Below, piece by piece: positions 16,813 through 25,814 of a stretch of DNA of 64,000 bases. Under the pieces are notes generated by a model, which worked only from the letters and a program-made list of their open reading frames with translations, was not told where the DNA came from and made no database searches. Every line of letters starts with the position of its first letter. Position 1 is the first letter of the stretch. Position numbers and translations under genes: made by a program. The stretch lies in the NCBI GenBank assembly GCA_027488395.1, contig JAIYBT010000003.1:62001-126000 (forward strand), given 5' to 3'. This DNA is from Methylophilaceae bacterium. Its GTDB lineage: Bacteria; Pseudomonadota; Gammaproteobacteria; Burkholderiales; Methylophilaceae.

Positions 16813-18606
16813 TTATGCTGGATGGTCGATGGGCGGTGCGACTTTGAGGAGTTCACTCATGGTGGTGATGCCAGCGGCAATTTTTTCTGCACCATTGAGC
16901 ATTAAGGGTTGTAAGCCCGCTTGATAAGCAGCTTGGCGCAACGCAATCAAGTCGGTATCTGCCGTAATCCACTTACGCAATTGTGGGGTGATGGTCAGCA
17001 TTTCATAAATCCCGGTTTGGCCGCGGTAGCCAGTATCACGGCAATCTTTACAGCCAACGGCATGCATCACGCTGTTGGGTTTGCTGGCCTTATAAGGATG
17101 CGTCACACTTGCCCACTCAGCATCGCTGATCGGCCCTGCGGTTTTGCAGCTTGGGCATAAGGTGCGGACTAAGCGTTGTGCCATGATACCTAAGATGCTC
17201 GAATGTAATAAATAGGCAGGCACGCCTAAATCGAGCAAGCGGGTGATGGCGGAGGGCGCATCATTGGTATGCAACGTTGATAATACCAAGTGGCCAGTCA
17301 GCGCGGCTTGAATCGCCATTTCGGCGGTTTCGCGGTCACGGATTTCACCGACCATGATAATGTCGGGATCTTGCCGCATCAACGTGCGTATGCCCTCTGC
17401 AAAGCCTAAGCCCAAGTTGGGCGTAACTTGCATTTGATTAAAAGCGGGCTCGATCATTTCAATCGGATCTTCGACCGAGCACACATTCACCTCAGAGGTG
17501 GCCAGTTGTTTGAGCGTGCTATACAGTGTGGTGGTTTTACCCGAGCCGGTGGGACCTGTGACCAAAATAATGCCATTCGGCTGACGTGTCCATTGTGTCC
17601 ACAATGTACTTTGTCGTTGAGAAAATCCAAGCAATGCAAAGTCTTGTACCAGCATATCGGGCTTAAAAATCCGCATCACCAACTTTTCGCCAAAGGCCGT
17701 CGGCATGGTGGACAAGCGTAATTCGATTTCGCTACCATCGCTATTGACGGTTTTAATGCGGCCATCTTGCGGGCGGCGTTTTTCCACCATGTCCATGCGC
17801 CCCAGTAACTTTATGCGGCTGGTGATCGCGTTCATAATATTGCTTGGTAATTGGTAGACTTGGTGCAATACCCCATCGATGCGAAAACGCATCAAGCCTT
17901 GTTGGCGACGCGGTTCTAAGTGAATATCGCTGGCACGTTGTTCAAAGGCATATTTAAATAACCAATCCACAATATTCACCACATGTTGTTCGTTGGCATC
18001 GAGCTGGCGATCTTTCCCCAGTTCAATCAATTGCTCAAAATTTTGCACCCCGACAATTTGCCCCGCTTTGGCGGCATTGGCCGAGTGTATGGCCGCAGAC
18101 AGTTGATACACTTCGGGTAAATAGCGTTGTAACTCCAGTGGGTTGATCATCACCACTTGAATTTGTAATTTGAGCACACGCTCTAAATCTGGCACCCAAT
18201 CAAGCTTGAATGGGTCAGCGGTGGCAATGGTCACCACGCCTGCTGTTACGCGCATCGGTAGGATGCGTAAACGCTCGGCATATGCCTGCGACACAATTTG
18301 TGCGGCATGGCTAAAATCGAGTTTGAGGGGGTCGATTGTAAAAAATGGTACGTCGGCTTTTTCAGCGACAAAGCGACTGAGCATATCCACGGTCAGTAAT
18401 TGCCCAGCAACCAACCCATCTGGCCAATTTTGCGCGGCCACAATCACAATCGGATGCACATTGCTACTATCGCGTTTACGGTCTTGGTAGAGTTGTTCGG
18501 CTAAACTTTTTTCCAAACGCCCACAGTTGACCAGCAGGCGTAACAAATCTGGCAATCGCAGCGATTGAATCGTTTTGGGGATAAGGAAGCGGGTAGGGCT
18601 GTTCAT
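16813..18606 (-). CDS. GspE/PilB-type secretion or pilus ATPase
   Basis: 597 residues. An N-terminal MshEN-like region (about 10-165), a linker, Walker A GPTGSGKTT at 351-359, the Asp box near 380, Walker B around 414-421 (DPDIIMVGEIRD), a His box LSTLHTNDA at 442-450, and a zinc site C484/C487 and C519/C522. The family powers type II secretion or type IV pilus extension at the inner membrane. No pilC, pilD or gsp genes flank it, so the machine it serves is unclear; standalone copies of this type are frequent in Betaproteobacteria. A (TTGCAC)4 repeat lies about 85-107 bases upstream of its start. Confidence 0.9.
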   Translation of the reverse strand: MNSPTRFLIPKTIQSLRLPDLLRLLVNCGRLEKSLAEQLYQDRKRDSSNVHPIVIVAAQNWPDGLVAGQLLTVDMLSRFVAEKADVPFFTIDPLKLDFSHAAQIVSQAYAERLRILPMRVTAGVVTIATADPFKLDWVPDLERVLKLQIQVVMINPLELQRYLPEVYQLSAAIHSANAAKAGQIVGVQNFEQLIELGKDRQLDANEQHVVNIVDWLFKYAFEQRASDIHLEPRRQQGLMRFRIDGVLHQVYQLPSNIMNAITSRIKLLGRMDMVEKRRPQDGRIKTVNSDGSEIELRLSTMPTAFGEKLVMRIFKPDMLVQDFALLGFSQRQSTLWTQWTRQPNGIILVTGPTGSGKTTTLYSTLKQLATSEVNVCSVEDPIEMIEPAFNQMQVTPNLGLGFAEGIRTLMRQDPDIIMVGEIRDRETAEMAIQAALTGHLVLSTLHTNDAPSAITRLLDLGVPAYLLHSSILGIMAQRLVRTLCPSCKTAGPISDAEWASVTHPYKASKPNSVMHAVGCKDCRDTGYRGQTGIYEMLTITPQLRKWITADTDLIALRQAAYQAGLQPLMLNGAEKIAAGITTMSELLKVAPPIDHPA

Positions 18607-18689
18607 GGCGCATCAATGGCAAGCATGCCTATTAAATGCAAAAGGTATGCCATGCTAAAAGTGGCAAAAATGGTCACTTGCGCTTTTAC

Positions 18690-18713
18690 TTGCACTTGCA
18701 CTTGCACTTGCAC
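18690..18713. repeat. Tandem hexamer (TTGCAC)4
   Basis: Four exact copies of TTGCAC in a row, with a partial ACT copy before and a CTGC variant after. It lies in the gap between nadC and the start of the GspE/PilB-type gene, not in a convincing reading frame. Confidence 0.85.
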
Positions 18714-18748
18714 CTGCGTCGCTAGGCAGGCATCAACGTGGGCGTGTT

Positions 18749-19606
18749 TTACAAGCTAATACGCATGCTTAAATCAATGGCTTGGATATGTTTAGTCAGT
18801 GCGCCGATCGAAATACGGTCAACGCCGGTTTCTGCAATGGCGCGAACATTGGTGATATCGACATTGCCAGACGCTTCAAGCAAGGCGCGCTTTTGATTGA
18901 TCATCACCGCTTGTGCGAGCTCGGCCAAGGTAAAGTTATCTAACAAAATACTGCGCGCACCTGCCGCCAGTGCTTGTTGTAATTCCTCTAAATTTTCCAC
19001 CTCAATTTGCACACTGGCAGAATCTGCGAGTGCCTGCGCCGTCTGTAACACCGCTGCAATCGAACCTGCCGCAGCAATGTGATTTTCTTTAATTAAAATC
19101 CCATCGTATAACGCCAAGCGTTGATTGGCGCCGCCTGCCAACCACACTGCATATTTTTGTGCTAACCGCATGCCAGGGATGGTTTTACGGGTATCCAGAA
19201 TCTTGGTCGGTAAGCCTGCTATGGCGTCGACATAGGTGCGGGTGTGAGTGGCCACTGCCGATAAGGTTTGTAAAAAGTTGAGCGCAGTGCGTTCTGCACT
19301 TAACAGCGCCCGCGCATTGCCCTGAATTTCAACGATCACTTGGTCTGGTGCGAGCCAATCGCCTTCTTGTGCGTGCCAAGTCAGTTGCGCATTGGGGTCA
19401 AGTTGCAAAAAACATTGTTGACACCAATCAACGCCACATAATAATGCACGCCCACGACTGACAATGCGCGCCGCGGCTTGGCGATTTTCAGCAATCAATT
19501 GCGCAGTCAAATCCCCTAGCCCCATGTCTTCGGCCAAGGCAGCGCCCACTTGCGTCGCAATCATGGCGTGCGTTAAATAGTCTGGGTAATGCGGCTTAGC
19601 GGTCAT
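18749..19606 (-). CDS. nadC: Nicotinate-nucleotide pyrophosphorylase (carboxylating)
   Basis: 285 residues. The active-site segments are LDTRKTIPGMRLAQKYAV at about 137-154, GGANQRLALYDGILIKENH around 158-176 and the EVENLEE strand near 200, all quinolinate/PRPP-binding regions of NadC. It converts quinolinate and PRPP to nicotinate mononucleotide in NAD synthesis. The first domain (about 20-110) is the expected open-faced sandwich. NadA and NadB are not in the window. It lies upstream of the ATPase gene on the same strand, separated by about 140 bases holding the hexamer repeat. Confidence 0.94.
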   Translation of the reverse strand: MTAKPHYPDYLTHAMIATQVGAALAEDMGLGDLTAQLIAENRQAAARIVSRGRALLCGVDWCQQCFLQLDPNAQLTWHAQEGDWLAPDQVIVEIQGNARALLSAERTALNFLQTLSAVATHTRTYVDAIAGLPTKILDTRKTIPGMRLAQKYAVWLAGGANQRLALYDGILIKENHIAAAGSIAAVLQTAQALADSASVQIEVENLEELQQALAAGARSILLDNFTLAELAQAVMINQKRALLEASGNVDITNVRAIAETGVDRISIGALTKHIQAIDLSMRISL

Positions 19607-19777
19607 AGTGAGTATTCAATGCGAAAATGGCGTGCCAGCGTTCACAAGATAATTTGTCAAAACCGTGCTGATGCCGACTGATGAAAAGCTATTATAATAA
19701 CCTAGGTGGTGAATCGCACGGATATACGCTTTGTTTCGTCTCGCTCTCTTAATGCTTAATCACGATTGAACTCATTT

Positions 19778-20401
19778 ATGCAGCTTTTATACACTTTGAA
19801 TAGTCCTTACGCGCGCAAAGTGCGGATCGTCGCGTTGGAAAAACACGTGGATTTAACGCTGACTGAGGTAGTGTTGTCTGCGCCGGATTGCCCGGTATCC
19901 CTGCATAATCCGCTGGGTAAAGTGCCCGTGTTGGTGCTCGACGATGGCGAAGCGCTGTATGATTCACGGGTGATTGTGGAGTATTTAGATCATCGTACGC
20001 CAGTAGCGCATTTGCTGCCGCAAGACCATCTGGCAAAAATTAAAGTCAGACGCTGGGAGGCGCTCGCCGATGGCATCTGTGACGCGGCTGTGGCAGCCAT
20101 GCTCGAACAGCGCAAACCGCCTGCATTGCAATCCGCGACCTTGATTGAAAAACAATTTGTGAAAGTCAGTGCAGGGCTTAGTCAACTCGATCGCGATTTA
20201 ACCAAAAAGAAATGGTGTGTGAACGAGACCTTTAGTCTGGCTGATATCGCGCTGGGTACTGCGTTAGGTTATATTGATTTACGCTTTAAGCAAGCGCAGT
20301 TTGAAGGAAAACACTGGCAAGAGCGCTTTCCTAATCTTGCTAAGCATTATGGCGTGTTGATCAAACGACCGAGCTTTAAACAAACCATGCCGCAGGCTTA
20401 A
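19778..20401 (+). CDS. Glutathione S-transferase family protein
   Basis: 207 residues. A thioredoxin-like N-terminal domain starts MQLLYTLNSPYARKVRI and includes the cis-proline segment GKVPVLVLDDGEALYDSRVIVEYL (about 48-71) with the Asp-Ser glutathione contact; an all-helical C-terminal domain follows (about 85-207) with the WCVNETFSLADIALG capping box. It could detoxify electrophiles or act as an SspA-like stress factor; the Ser-Pro-Tyr-Ala-Arg-Lys-Val motif fits GST better. The ATG at 19778 is favoured over an in-frame TTG at 19766. A strong terminator follows. Confidence 0.88.
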   Translation: MQLLYTLNSPYARKVRIVALEKHVDLTLTEVVLSAPDCPVSLHNPLGKVPVLVLDDGEALYDSRVIVEYLDHRTPVAHLLPQDHLAKIKVRRWEALADGICDAAVAAMLEQRKPPALQSATLIEKQFVKVSAGLSQLDRDLTKKKWCVNETFSLADIALGTALGYIDLRFKQAQFEGKHWQERFPNLAKHYGVLIKRPSFKQTMPQA

Positions 20402-20416
20402 CCTATCCGCGCCAAC

Positions 20417-20445
20417 AAAAAAGCCATCTGAACGATGGCTTTTTT
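20417..20445 (+). terminator. Terminator after the GST-like gene (bidirectional form)
   Basis: Stem AAAAAAGCCATC (20417-20428) pairs with GATGGCTTTTTT (20434-20445) around the loop TGAAC. It separates the convergent GST-like gene and the small gene ending at 20478. Confidence 0.9.
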
Positions 20446-20477
20446 GATAGATGGCTGCTGATCATCCATGCGCGGCA

Positions 20478-20810
20478 TTACAGCTTGGCGATATCATCAT
20501 CTCCAAACAACGCACTCAAACTATTTTCTCTACGCAATGTTTGACGTTCATTTAAACGTTTTTGCGCCGCACTCGGAAAATCAGTAAAACTAATCAAGCT
20601 TCGGTCTATCATTATGCTGATTAAATCTTCCAGCACCCGTGCGAGTTGAATATCGCTTTCGCGGAAAGTATGGTGTTTTTTCAGTTCTTGATCGAGAAAG
20701 TGCAAATAATCGATATCTTTGTCATCAATGGCTTCCCAGTCAGCATTTACTTGTAAGCTAGGGCTCACCGCCACAATGTGCCCAGAGGCATTTTTTAAGA
20801 CAAAAGCCAT
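20478..20810 (-). CDS. Conserved hypothetical protein
   Basis: 110 residues, acidic and mostly helical, with no signal peptide or membrane segment. It starts MAFVLKNASGHIVAV, and the middle (about 45-75) reads like an amphipathic helix rich in Ile, Leu and Asp. I recall similar short proteins in other Betaproteobacteria that carry a doubtful label of tryptophan synthase beta-like; nothing here supports enzymatic activity. It lies downstream of mnmA on the same strand after 119 bases and ends at a terminator. Confidence 0.72.
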   Translation of the reverse strand: MAFVLKNASGHIVAVSPSLQVNADWEAIDDKDIDYLHFLDQELKKHHTFRESDIQLARVLEDLISIMIDRSLISFTDFPSAAQKRLNERQTLRRENSLSALFGDDDIAKL

Positions 20811-20929
20811 AAATGTTGACCCTTAATGAACGCTTTACACATAAAGACGAAAGCTTAACATTGCGCACGCTGCGTGCCAGTGAAAAGCTAACATGGTTTT
20901 ACAGTCTAAATCAATGCTTGCTATCCAGC

Positions 20930-22036
20930 TTACACCGCAGGGGCTAAGGCGCCATGAATAATGCCGCCCCCTAAACAGACATTGCTCTCATACACCACCA
21001 CACTTTGCCCAGGTGTAATCGCCCATTGATGTTGCCCAAAGCGTATCGTCGCCTGTTCGGTATCAATCGCATCAATTTCACAGGGGGCGTCGGGCTGACG
21101 GTAGCGGGTTTTGGCCGCATACACCCAATTTGTTTGCGGCTGTTCACCGCTAATCCAATGCAATTGCCCAGCGGTGAGGCCATCACTTTTGAGCAACGGG
21201 TGTTCATGTCCTTGCACCACAATTAAAGTATTGGACGCCATGTCTTTGCCTGCCACAAACCACGGCTCGCCATTACTTTCGCGACTGCCGCCAATTTTCA
21301 ACCCTTGGCGTTGACCCAAGGTGTAATACATCAAGCCCTCGTGTTCGCCGACCACATGGCCCTCTGGCGTACGCATCTCGCCTGGTTGGCGTGGCAAATA
21401 ACGCTGTAAAAAGGCTTGAAATGGACGCTCACCAATAAAGCAAATGCCAGTGGAGTCTTTTTTCTCGGCATTGATTAAACCGTTTTCACGCGCAATCTCA
21501 CGCACCTCGCGTTTTAAATAGGTGCCCAGAGGAAACAGGGTTTTAGATAATTGCGCCTGATTTAAACGATGCAAAAAATAGCTTTGGTCTTTGCTACCGT
21601 CATCGGCTTTTAGCAATTGATAGTTGCCAGGCTGGATTGGATTTTCACGCACTTGCGCATAATGACCGGTCGCAATCAAATCTGCGCCTAGGCCCAGTGC
21701 ATGGTCTAAAAAGGCTTTAAATTTAATCTCGGCATTACATAAAATATCGGGGTTAGGCGTACGGCCCGCTTGGTATTCTTGCAAAAAGTTAGCAAATACC
21801 CGCTCTTTATACTCGGCGCTAAAATTCACTGCTTCGAGCTCTATGCCAATTTTATCGGCCACGGCGGCAGCGTCTAATAAATCTTGTTTCGATGAGCAAT
21901 ATTCATCGGTATCGTCGTCCTCCCAGTTTTTCATAAACAAACCAGTGACGCGGTAGCCTTGCTGCTTGAGCAATAAGGCCGTCACGGAGGAATCAACACC
22001 GCCGGACAAGCCGACGATGACATGGGGAGTGCTCAT
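20930..22036 (-). CDS. mnmA: tRNA-specific 2-thiouridylase MnmA
   Basis: 368 residues. The PP-loop SGGVDSS lies at 11-17, and the two catalytic cysteines are Cys100 (DILCNAEIK) and Cys199 (GICFIG). It activates and thiolates U34 of tRNA for Lys, Glu and Gln. The ATG at 22036 overlaps the stop of the nudix gene by four bases (ATGA). A longer in-frame start at 22105 would lie inside the nudix gene and lacks similarity. The nudix-mnmA order is also seen in E. coli (nudJ-mnmA). Confidence 0.96.
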   Translation of the reverse strand: MSTPHVIVGLSGGVDSSVTALLLKQQGYRVTGLFMKNWEDDDTDEYCSSKQDLLDAAAVADKIGIELEAVNFSAEYKERVFANFLQEYQAGRTPNPDILCNAEIKFKAFLDHALGLGADLIATGHYAQVRENPIQPGNYQLLKADDGSKDQSYFLHRLNQAQLSKTLFPLGTYLKREVREIARENGLINAEKKDSTGICFIGERPFQAFLQRYLPRQPGEMRTPEGHVVGEHEGLMYYTLGQRQGLKIGGSRESNGEPWFVAGKDMASNTLIVVQGHEHPLLKSDGLTAGQLHWISGEQPQTNWVYAAKTRYRQPDAPCEIDAIDTEQATIRFGQHQWAITPGQSVVVYESNVCLGGGIIHGALAPAV

Positions 22037-22524
22037 AATGCCTGACCTAAATGGGTAAGTAATGCTAAAGGATAACGTTTGCCTGCCAAATAATCCTGCA
22101 CACACAGCAATACTTGCGGGCTACGCATCTGGGTGCCGTGGGCGGCAATGTCTGCTTCGCTGCGCCACAATGTGCCTAAAATGCCATCATCCAACAAACG
22201 TTCAGGATGATGTGCGCCTAAGCGACCGCTAAAGGCAAAACGTAAATAGGTAATCCCATTCACAGGATGTTGCCAATGATAAATACCAACCAAGGCTTCT
22301 GGCGTAAAGTCATACGCGGTTTCTTCAAGGGTTTCACGAATCACCGCCTCAATGATTGTCTCGTTTTCTTCCAAGTGCCCAGCGGGCTGATTAAAGCGCA
22401 CACCACGGTCCGTGGTTTCTTCCACCAACAAAAATTGACCATCACGCTCAATAATAGCCGCCACGGTGACGTTCGGTTTCCATTGCTGGGAAGATTTAGA
22501 AGGCGTGACAACAGCAGAATTCAA
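22033..22524 (-). CDS. nudJ: Nudix hydrolase, NudJ-like
   Basis: 163 residues. The Nudix box [22 protein letters not shown] lies at about 49-70 with the REx2EE core intact; the usual final Gly is Ala here. NudJ-type enzymes hydrolyse nucleoside tri- and diphosphates and thiamin pyrophosphate precursors. It is translationally coupled to mnmA, which is the main support for the NudJ assignment. The first 15 residues are polar and probably disordered. Confidence 0.83.
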   Translation of the reverse strand: MNSAVVTPSKSSQQWKPNVTVAAIIERDGQFLLVEETTDRGVRFNQPAGHLEENETIIEAVIRETLEETAYDFTPEALVGIYHWQHPVNGITYLRFAFSGRLGAHHPERLLDDGILGTLWRSEADIAAHGTQMRSPQVLLCVQDYLAGKRYPLALLTHLGQAL

Positions 22525-22644
22525 AATAGGCCGGTTTCGTTAAAAAACGATATTTTAACGCCATGCGTTTGTTTGGGCGAGGGTTAGTTTTTTGTTGGTG
22601 CGTATCTTTAGTCAACCCCGTGTGAACGTAGCAGGTGAACACAT

Positions 22645-22683
22645 GGATGAATGTGTAAAGCTGTGTGTCACCATCATTCATCC
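22645..22683. repeat. Perfect inverted repeat in the nudJ-marC gap
   Basis: GGATGAATG (22645-22653) and CATTCATCC (22675-22683) are exact complements around a 21-base spacer. It sits in the 294-base gap between the nudix gene and marC, in which no gene is visible. It may be an operator or hairpin; no T-run follows on either strand. Confidence 0.5.
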
Positions 22684-22818
22684 TTGTCGACAAAGATATG
22701 AGGCTATCCTATGTAAGCACGCTAACCATTGATCTCAGCGATGACAAGATTTTGAAAGATGCTTATTGCTTGGCATTGCATAGAATAAGGGCTGGATTAG
22801 CAGGCGTAACGGAGATTG

Positions 22819-23454
22819 TTATCTAGATAGGGTTGGAAATAAGCCTTCTAAACCGTGCGCAATAAACTCAACAGCCATCGCCGCCAAAATGATCCCCATT
22901 AAGCGCGTCACAATATTGATACCGATGGTGCCTAGATAATGGGTGATGCCATCGGCGAGTAACAATAAGCCCCAAATAAATAAGGCAATCAACGCAATCG
23001 GCAACAGCATGCTGGCGTGGCCCCAAAAGCCTGGGTGTTGTTGTGCGGTGAGGATCATGCTGGAGATGGCGCCAGGGCCTGCCAGTAAAGGGATGCTTAA
23101 TGGGACGATGGCGATGACTTCGCGTTCAGCCAGATCTTGCGCTTCTTCGGCGGTTTGACGCGTACCGCTTTGTTTGCCATGCATCATCGAAATCGAAATC
23201 AGTAGTAACAAAATGCCGCCACCCACCTGAAATGAGGGAATGCTAATCCCAAAAAAATCAAGAATGATGTCACCAAAAAAAGCGGAAACTCCCAATACAA
23301 TCAGCACGGTGGTGGCAACCGTGCGCGCTGTTTTGGCGCGCTCGGCTTTGCTCCAGCCGCTGGTGGCGCTGATAAAAATCGGTAGACTACCAATCGGGTT
23401 CACAATGGCAAACAGTGCAATGGCCACTTTGAGTAAATAGGCGTATTCGGTCAT
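22819..23454 (-). CDS. MarC family integral membrane protein
   Basis: 211 residues with six predicted membrane helices and the MarC pattern: LFAIVNPIGSLPIF at about 13-26, the GGGILLLLISISMMHG helix, and IVPLSIPLLAGPGAISSMI near 115-135. The family (UPF0056) was once tied to multiple antibiotic resistance in E. coli, but that role has not held up; the function is unknown. The start is the ATG at 23454. It follows rlhA with a 43-base gap on the same strand. Confidence 0.9.
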   Translation of the reverse strand: MTEYAYLLKVAIALFAIVNPIGSLPIFISATSGWSKAERAKTARTVATTVLIVLGVSAFFGDIILDFFGISIPSFQVGGGILLLLISISMMHGKQSGTRQTAEEAQDLAEREVIAIVPLSIPLLAGPGAISSMILTAQQHPGFWGHASMLLPIALIALFIWGLLLLADGITHYLGTIGINIVTRLMGIILAAMAVEFIAHGLEGLFPTLSR

Positions 23455-23497
23455 AGGATGTGAATTTCCCAATCTAGTCTGTGGTTAAACGCAATGC

Positions 23498-25432
23498 TCA
23501 CGCTGGACGCTTTTCAAAAAACGTGATCGGTTGTGGTGGAGGTAAATTGAGGATATTTTTTCGTACCTTGCCCATCACATGCATTTCGCAGGGTTTGCAA
23601 TCAAACTTTAAGGTGTAACGTTCGTTGCCGCTGATCAGGGTCATCGGCTCGGCGGTTACCGTGCCTTGCACGCCAATCACACCTTTGGCTTCTTTTGGGC
23701 ACAGGCCGTGGCTAAAGCGCAGGCAATGTTTGGTAATCATCACCGGCACTTCTTCTAGCGTTTCGTTGGCCTCGTACGCACTTGCGATGAGTGTTACGCC
23801 ATGCTTGTGGTAAAAGTCGCGCGCTTTTTGGTTATAGACATTGGCGAGATATGTCAAAGCATCTTCTGGGTACACGGCGGGCGGTGTCACCACCGCGCGC
23901 AGTGGTGGGCGCTCATAACCCAAGCTGCGGATTTCAAGGAGTTGTGCCACAGCCTCGCGACGTAGTTGATTGATGCTAGAGGCGGGCACGAACCACGGCT
24001 GGCTGAGTTTAAGTTGCACGGTGCGTGCGACAAAATCGGTATTGCCCAGTTTGGCCACATGTTCTTTGAGTGATAGTTCAGCTTGTTGTGCGTCTTTTGC
24101 TGCTTGTTTTTCGGCAATACATTGCGCAGTCGCACTAAAGCCTTGCGTATCGGTGAGGGTTAAGGCAAAGCCATCGCGCGTTTCCTGCAGTACGGCATCT
24201 AAGTAAATTTTGCGACTGGCAGATTCTTTTTCGAGCAAGCGCATAAAGGCGTGGTCACGGTTGCGGTAAACCTGGGTATTGTTGCGAATATCCGCAGGCA
24301 TTTCGTTAGGAAACAGTCGTTGCGTACGCGTATCCAGCGTTTGTACGGTATTCACACGTAGGCCGACCAAGTCTTTATGCACATCAAAAAAGCACACGCC
24401 GTCGCCATTATGCAGGGTGACATCGGTCGCCACGTCAATAAAGTCTTTACCCACTTTACGCACCATACCCAATGTTTCACCCGAAAATTTTGGCGTATCA
24501 AACGCGCCAATATCGGCTTGGCGGCCATTGGCAAAATAGTCGGTGGCACTGCGATTAAAGGTTTTTTCGGGTTGCGGGGTAAAGGTAAATGTGGCAACAC
24601 CGGCAGAGGATTTTGCATATTCTGGCAGTTCTTCCAGTATGTCATCCAATAATTGGCGATAATGCGCAGTCGCATTTTTGACATAGGGAAGATCTTTATA
24701 GCGACCTTCAATTTTAAAGCTGCTGACGCCTGCCGCAATCAAAGCGCGCAAATTGGCACTTTGATCATTATCTTTCATTGAGAGATAGTGTTTATCTTTG
24801 CCTAGGATGCGCCCTTGTTGGTCTTCTAGCGTATAAGGGAGACGGCACTCTTGAGAGCATTCGCCACGGTTAGCACTGCGGCCGGTGTGGGCATGGCTGA
24901 TAAAGCATTGGCCGCTAAACGCCACACACAGCGCACCATGTATAAAATATTCAAGGTTAGCGGTGGTGGCATCGGCGATTTTTTTTACGGTCGCGATATC
25001 AAGTTCACGCGCTAAAACCAATTGGCTAAAGCCCACTTGGTCTAAAAACTGGGCTTTTTCGACGGTGCGGATATCGGTTTGTGTGCTGGCATGCAATTGG
25101 ATCGGCGGCAAATCCATCGCAAGCAAGCCCATGTCTTGCACAATCAGCGCATCCACGCCACAGTCATACAGCTGATGCACCAGCTGGCGCACGCCTTCAA
25201 GTTCGTTGTCATGAAAAATGGTGTTCAGCGCCACAAACACTTCGGCATGAAAGCGGTGGGCATACGCCACCAGTTTGGCAATGTCTTGCACGGTATTGGG
25301 GGCTTTGGCGCGCGCACCAAAGGCTGGGCCGCCGATGTAGACGGCATCTGCGCCGTGGTTGATGGCCTCAATGCCAAAATCAGCGTTTTTTGCAGGCGCT
25401 AATAATTCGAGGTGTTTACGCGTTTTTTGCAT
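23498..25432 (-). CDS. rlhA: Peptidase U32 family, RlhA-like 23S rRNA hydroxylase
   Basis: 644 residues. The N-terminal TIM-barrel starts HLELLAPAKNADFGIEAI; the U32 signature ALCVAFSGQCFISHAHTGRS is at about 168-187, followed by the cysteine pair in GECSQECR. A long C-terminal part (about 330-640) ends in a cysteine segment KFDCKPCEMHVMG. The length and the C-terminal extension fit RlhA (YdcP), which makes 5-hydroxycytidine at C2501 of 23S rRNA using iron-sulfur chemistry and prephenate, rather than the shorter TrhP or UbiU/V. marC follows in the same direction. Confidence 0.83.
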   Translation of the reverse strand: MQKTRKHLELLAPAKNADFGIEAINHGADAVYIGGPAFGARAKAPNTVQDIAKLVAYAHRFHAEVFVALNTIFHDNELEGVRQLVHQLYDCGVDALIVQDMGLLAMDLPPIQLHASTQTDIRTVEKAQFLDQVGFSQLVLARELDIATVKKIADATTANLEYFIHGALCVAFSGQCFISHAHTGRSANRGECSQECRLPYTLEDQQGRILGKDKHYLSMKDNDQSANLRALIAAGVSSFKIEGRYKDLPYVKNATAHYRQLLDDILEELPEYAKSSAGVATFTFTPQPEKTFNRSATDYFANGRQADIGAFDTPKFSGETLGMVRKVGKDFIDVATDVTLHNGDGVCFFDVHKDLVGLRVNTVQTLDTRTQRLFPNEMPADIRNNTQVYRNRDHAFMRLLEKESASRKIYLDAVLQETRDGFALTLTDTQGFSATAQCIAEKQAAKDAQQAELSLKEHVAKLGNTDFVARTVQLKLSQPWFVPASSINQLRREAVAQLLEIRSLGYERPPLRAVVTPPAVYPEDALTYLANVYNQKARDFYHKHGVTLIASAYEANETLEEVPVMITKHCLRFSHGLCPKEAKGVIGVQGTVTAEPMTLISGNERYTLKFDCKPCEMHVMGKVRKNILNLPPPQPITFFEKRPA

Positions 25433-25814
25433 GGATAATACATATAAATCAATAAGATGCGCACTATAGCATAAAGCCTATCTGCTCGGTGTACGCGCCT
25501 GAGCAAGTGGCGCACTGAACAATACATTGCTTAAGCTTCAATGTGCCTTAGAATCAAAACATGGCAGGGCAAGAGATGTGACAGGATGCGCAGAACAGGC
25601 AAAAAAGGATGCCCAACCACTGGTAGCCCAGCAGACCTAAGCGCTTGCTGCGTTGGCATGACGTTGTGGGTGACGCTACTGGAACCCAGCTAGCAACAGT
25701 ATAATCCTAATCATCTGATGCGTTTTTGCGCGTTCACTCTCTGAGTGCGTGCGGTGAGAATGCTCATGGCTTTACACCTAAGGGTTGTTTTTTATTTTAA
25801 GAAAGTAGTGTGCG
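25433..25814. other. 382-base region upstream of bioA
   Basis: No gene seen. It separates the divergent rlhA and bioA genes. A perfect -10 box TATAAT is at 25700-25705 but no convincing -35 precedes it. A short hairpin CACTC-TCT-GAGTG lies at 25735-25747. I see no BirA-type operator. Confidence 0.55.

Noticed and set aside
18565-18759. Plus-strand open frame across the TTGCAC repeat giving a Cys-Thr repeat peptide
   Set aside because: It overlaps the starts of opposite-strand genes and has no ribosome site; the repeat is better seen as intergenic DNA.
24352-24738. 128-residue open frame inside rlhA
   Set aside because: Out-of-frame shadow of a well-supported gene.
25433-25814. BirA operator or tRNA gene in front of bioA
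   Set aside because: No BirA-type palindrome and no cloverleaf could be found on either strand.
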